Positions 58,414 to 58,573 of a stretch of DNA of 58,573 bases are shown piece by piece; the first letter of the stretch is position 1; each line of letters begins with the position of its first letter. The position numbers were made by a program, and so were the translations under genes. The DNA is taken from positions 1 to 58,573 of the forward strand of contig JAFVIC010000056.1 of NCBI GenBank assembly GCA_017477935.1. The letters are read 5' to 3'. The stretch is from Akkermansia sp. (GTDB lineage: Bacteria; Verrucomicrobiota; Verrucomicrobiia; Verrucomicrobiales; Akkermansiaceae). Under the pieces are notes generated by a model. That model made no database searches. It worked only from the letters and a program-made list of their open reading frames with translations, and was not told where the DNA came from.

Positions 58414-58573
58414 AGCCCCGCCGAGGGGCGGCAGACAGTAGCGCGGGGTAAGCGAGCCAGCGGGCTCGCGCAGCCCCGGGGTGGATGCGAGAAAATGAGA
58501 GAGAGCCCCGACGCGGTACGCGGAGGGCCGACAGATAGCCGGGGCAAAATCCCATGCGGTGCTCTTCTGTCGG
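58414..58573 (-). repeat. Diverged, inverted copy of the dispersed hairpin repeat
   Basis: Read on the minus strand it has the same blocks as 17755-17895: a GACAGAAG start, CCGCATGGGATT, CTATCTGTCGGCCCTCCGCG, CGTCGGGGCTC and a CTGCCGCCCCTC end with a GGGGC hairpin, but a different central stem. The window ends inside it. The 58209-58413 stretch shows no gene. Confidence 0.78.

Noticed and set aside
58226..58555. 109-codon frame in the terminal repeat copy
   Set aside because: It runs through a non-coding hairpin repeat and overlaps the serpin start region; no conserved protein features.
1..58573. tRNA, rRNA and CRISPR search by eye
   Set aside because: No cloverleaf with a TTCGAATC-like T-loop and acceptor stem, no rRNA core sequence, and no regularly spaced direct repeats were found.

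Overview
The window looks like a chromosomal segment of a gut-type Verrucomicrobiota, probably an Akkermansiaceae relative. This is an inference from gene content, because no rRNA is present. The basis is a moderately high-GC genome, a very large surface protein with a PEP-CTERM-like tail, many secreted lipoproteins, a GH123-like secreted glycosidase of the kind used on mucin glycans, GYF_2 and DUF4384 proteins, and recognisable verrucomicrobial housekeeping genes. No tRNA, rRNA or CRISPR array was seen.

Layout. 1-350 holds parts of two copies of a hairpin-forming dispersed repeat. 0.5-2.5 kb holds a divergent pair, an ECF sigma factor and a GYF_2/PrsW membrane protease. 2.6-5.3 kb is thrS-infC; the ThrRS lacks the TGS domain. 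5.4-8.3 kb is a surface-sugar operon: a GT25-like glycosyltransferase, a cupin, a nucleotidyltransferase, and a nucleotidyltransferase fused to a GHMP kinase. 8.3-9.6 kb is a YqjD/YqjE-like membrane operon. 9.8-12.3 kb is carA-purA; this CarA has lost its whole glutaminase triad. 12.4-17.5 kb holds an ArsC-like protein, nrdR with a coupled partner, a class V aminotransferase, a SurA-like isomerase and an M42 peptidase, followed by a complete repeat element. 18-28.7 kb holds small membrane proteins and lipoproteins, an SDR, a TraR/DksA-like protein, rpmG-rpsR, folE2, the GH123-like enzyme, a zinc protease with an HU-like protein, a thioredoxin-like lipoprotein, trpS and a J-domain/Sel1 protein.

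29-40.5 kb is the most unusual part. It has a 1182-residue HEAT/thioredoxin-like membrane protein, a solitary dynamin-like GTPase, and an envelope operon whose products resemble FlgT, FlgP (duplicated) and FlgO, with no flagellar gene in view. Psd follows. 40.6-46.9 kb holds a P-loop GTPase with a tail-anchored partner, a convergent transmembrane Ser/Thr kinase, an HTH plus ribbon-helix-helix regulator, a zinc-ribbon protein, a GYF_2 coiled-coil protein and a GNAT enzyme. 46.9-50.4 kb is an O-acylation operon (MBOAT plus two SGNH hydrolases). 50.8-53.9 kb encodes a giant S6/IgA-protease-like passenger ending in a PEP-CTERM-like anchor. 54-58.2 kb holds lipoproteins, a membrane acyltransferase enclosed by 30-bp inverted repeats together with an IS3 transposase fragment, and a serpin lipoprotein operon. 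The window closes in a further repeat copy.

A recurrent theme is gene starts without leaders. At fourteen genes a good -35/-10 pair (16-18 bp spacer) ends only 6-13 nt before the start codon, which implies transcripts with 0-7 nt of 5' UTR. In several cases this decides which start codon can be used.
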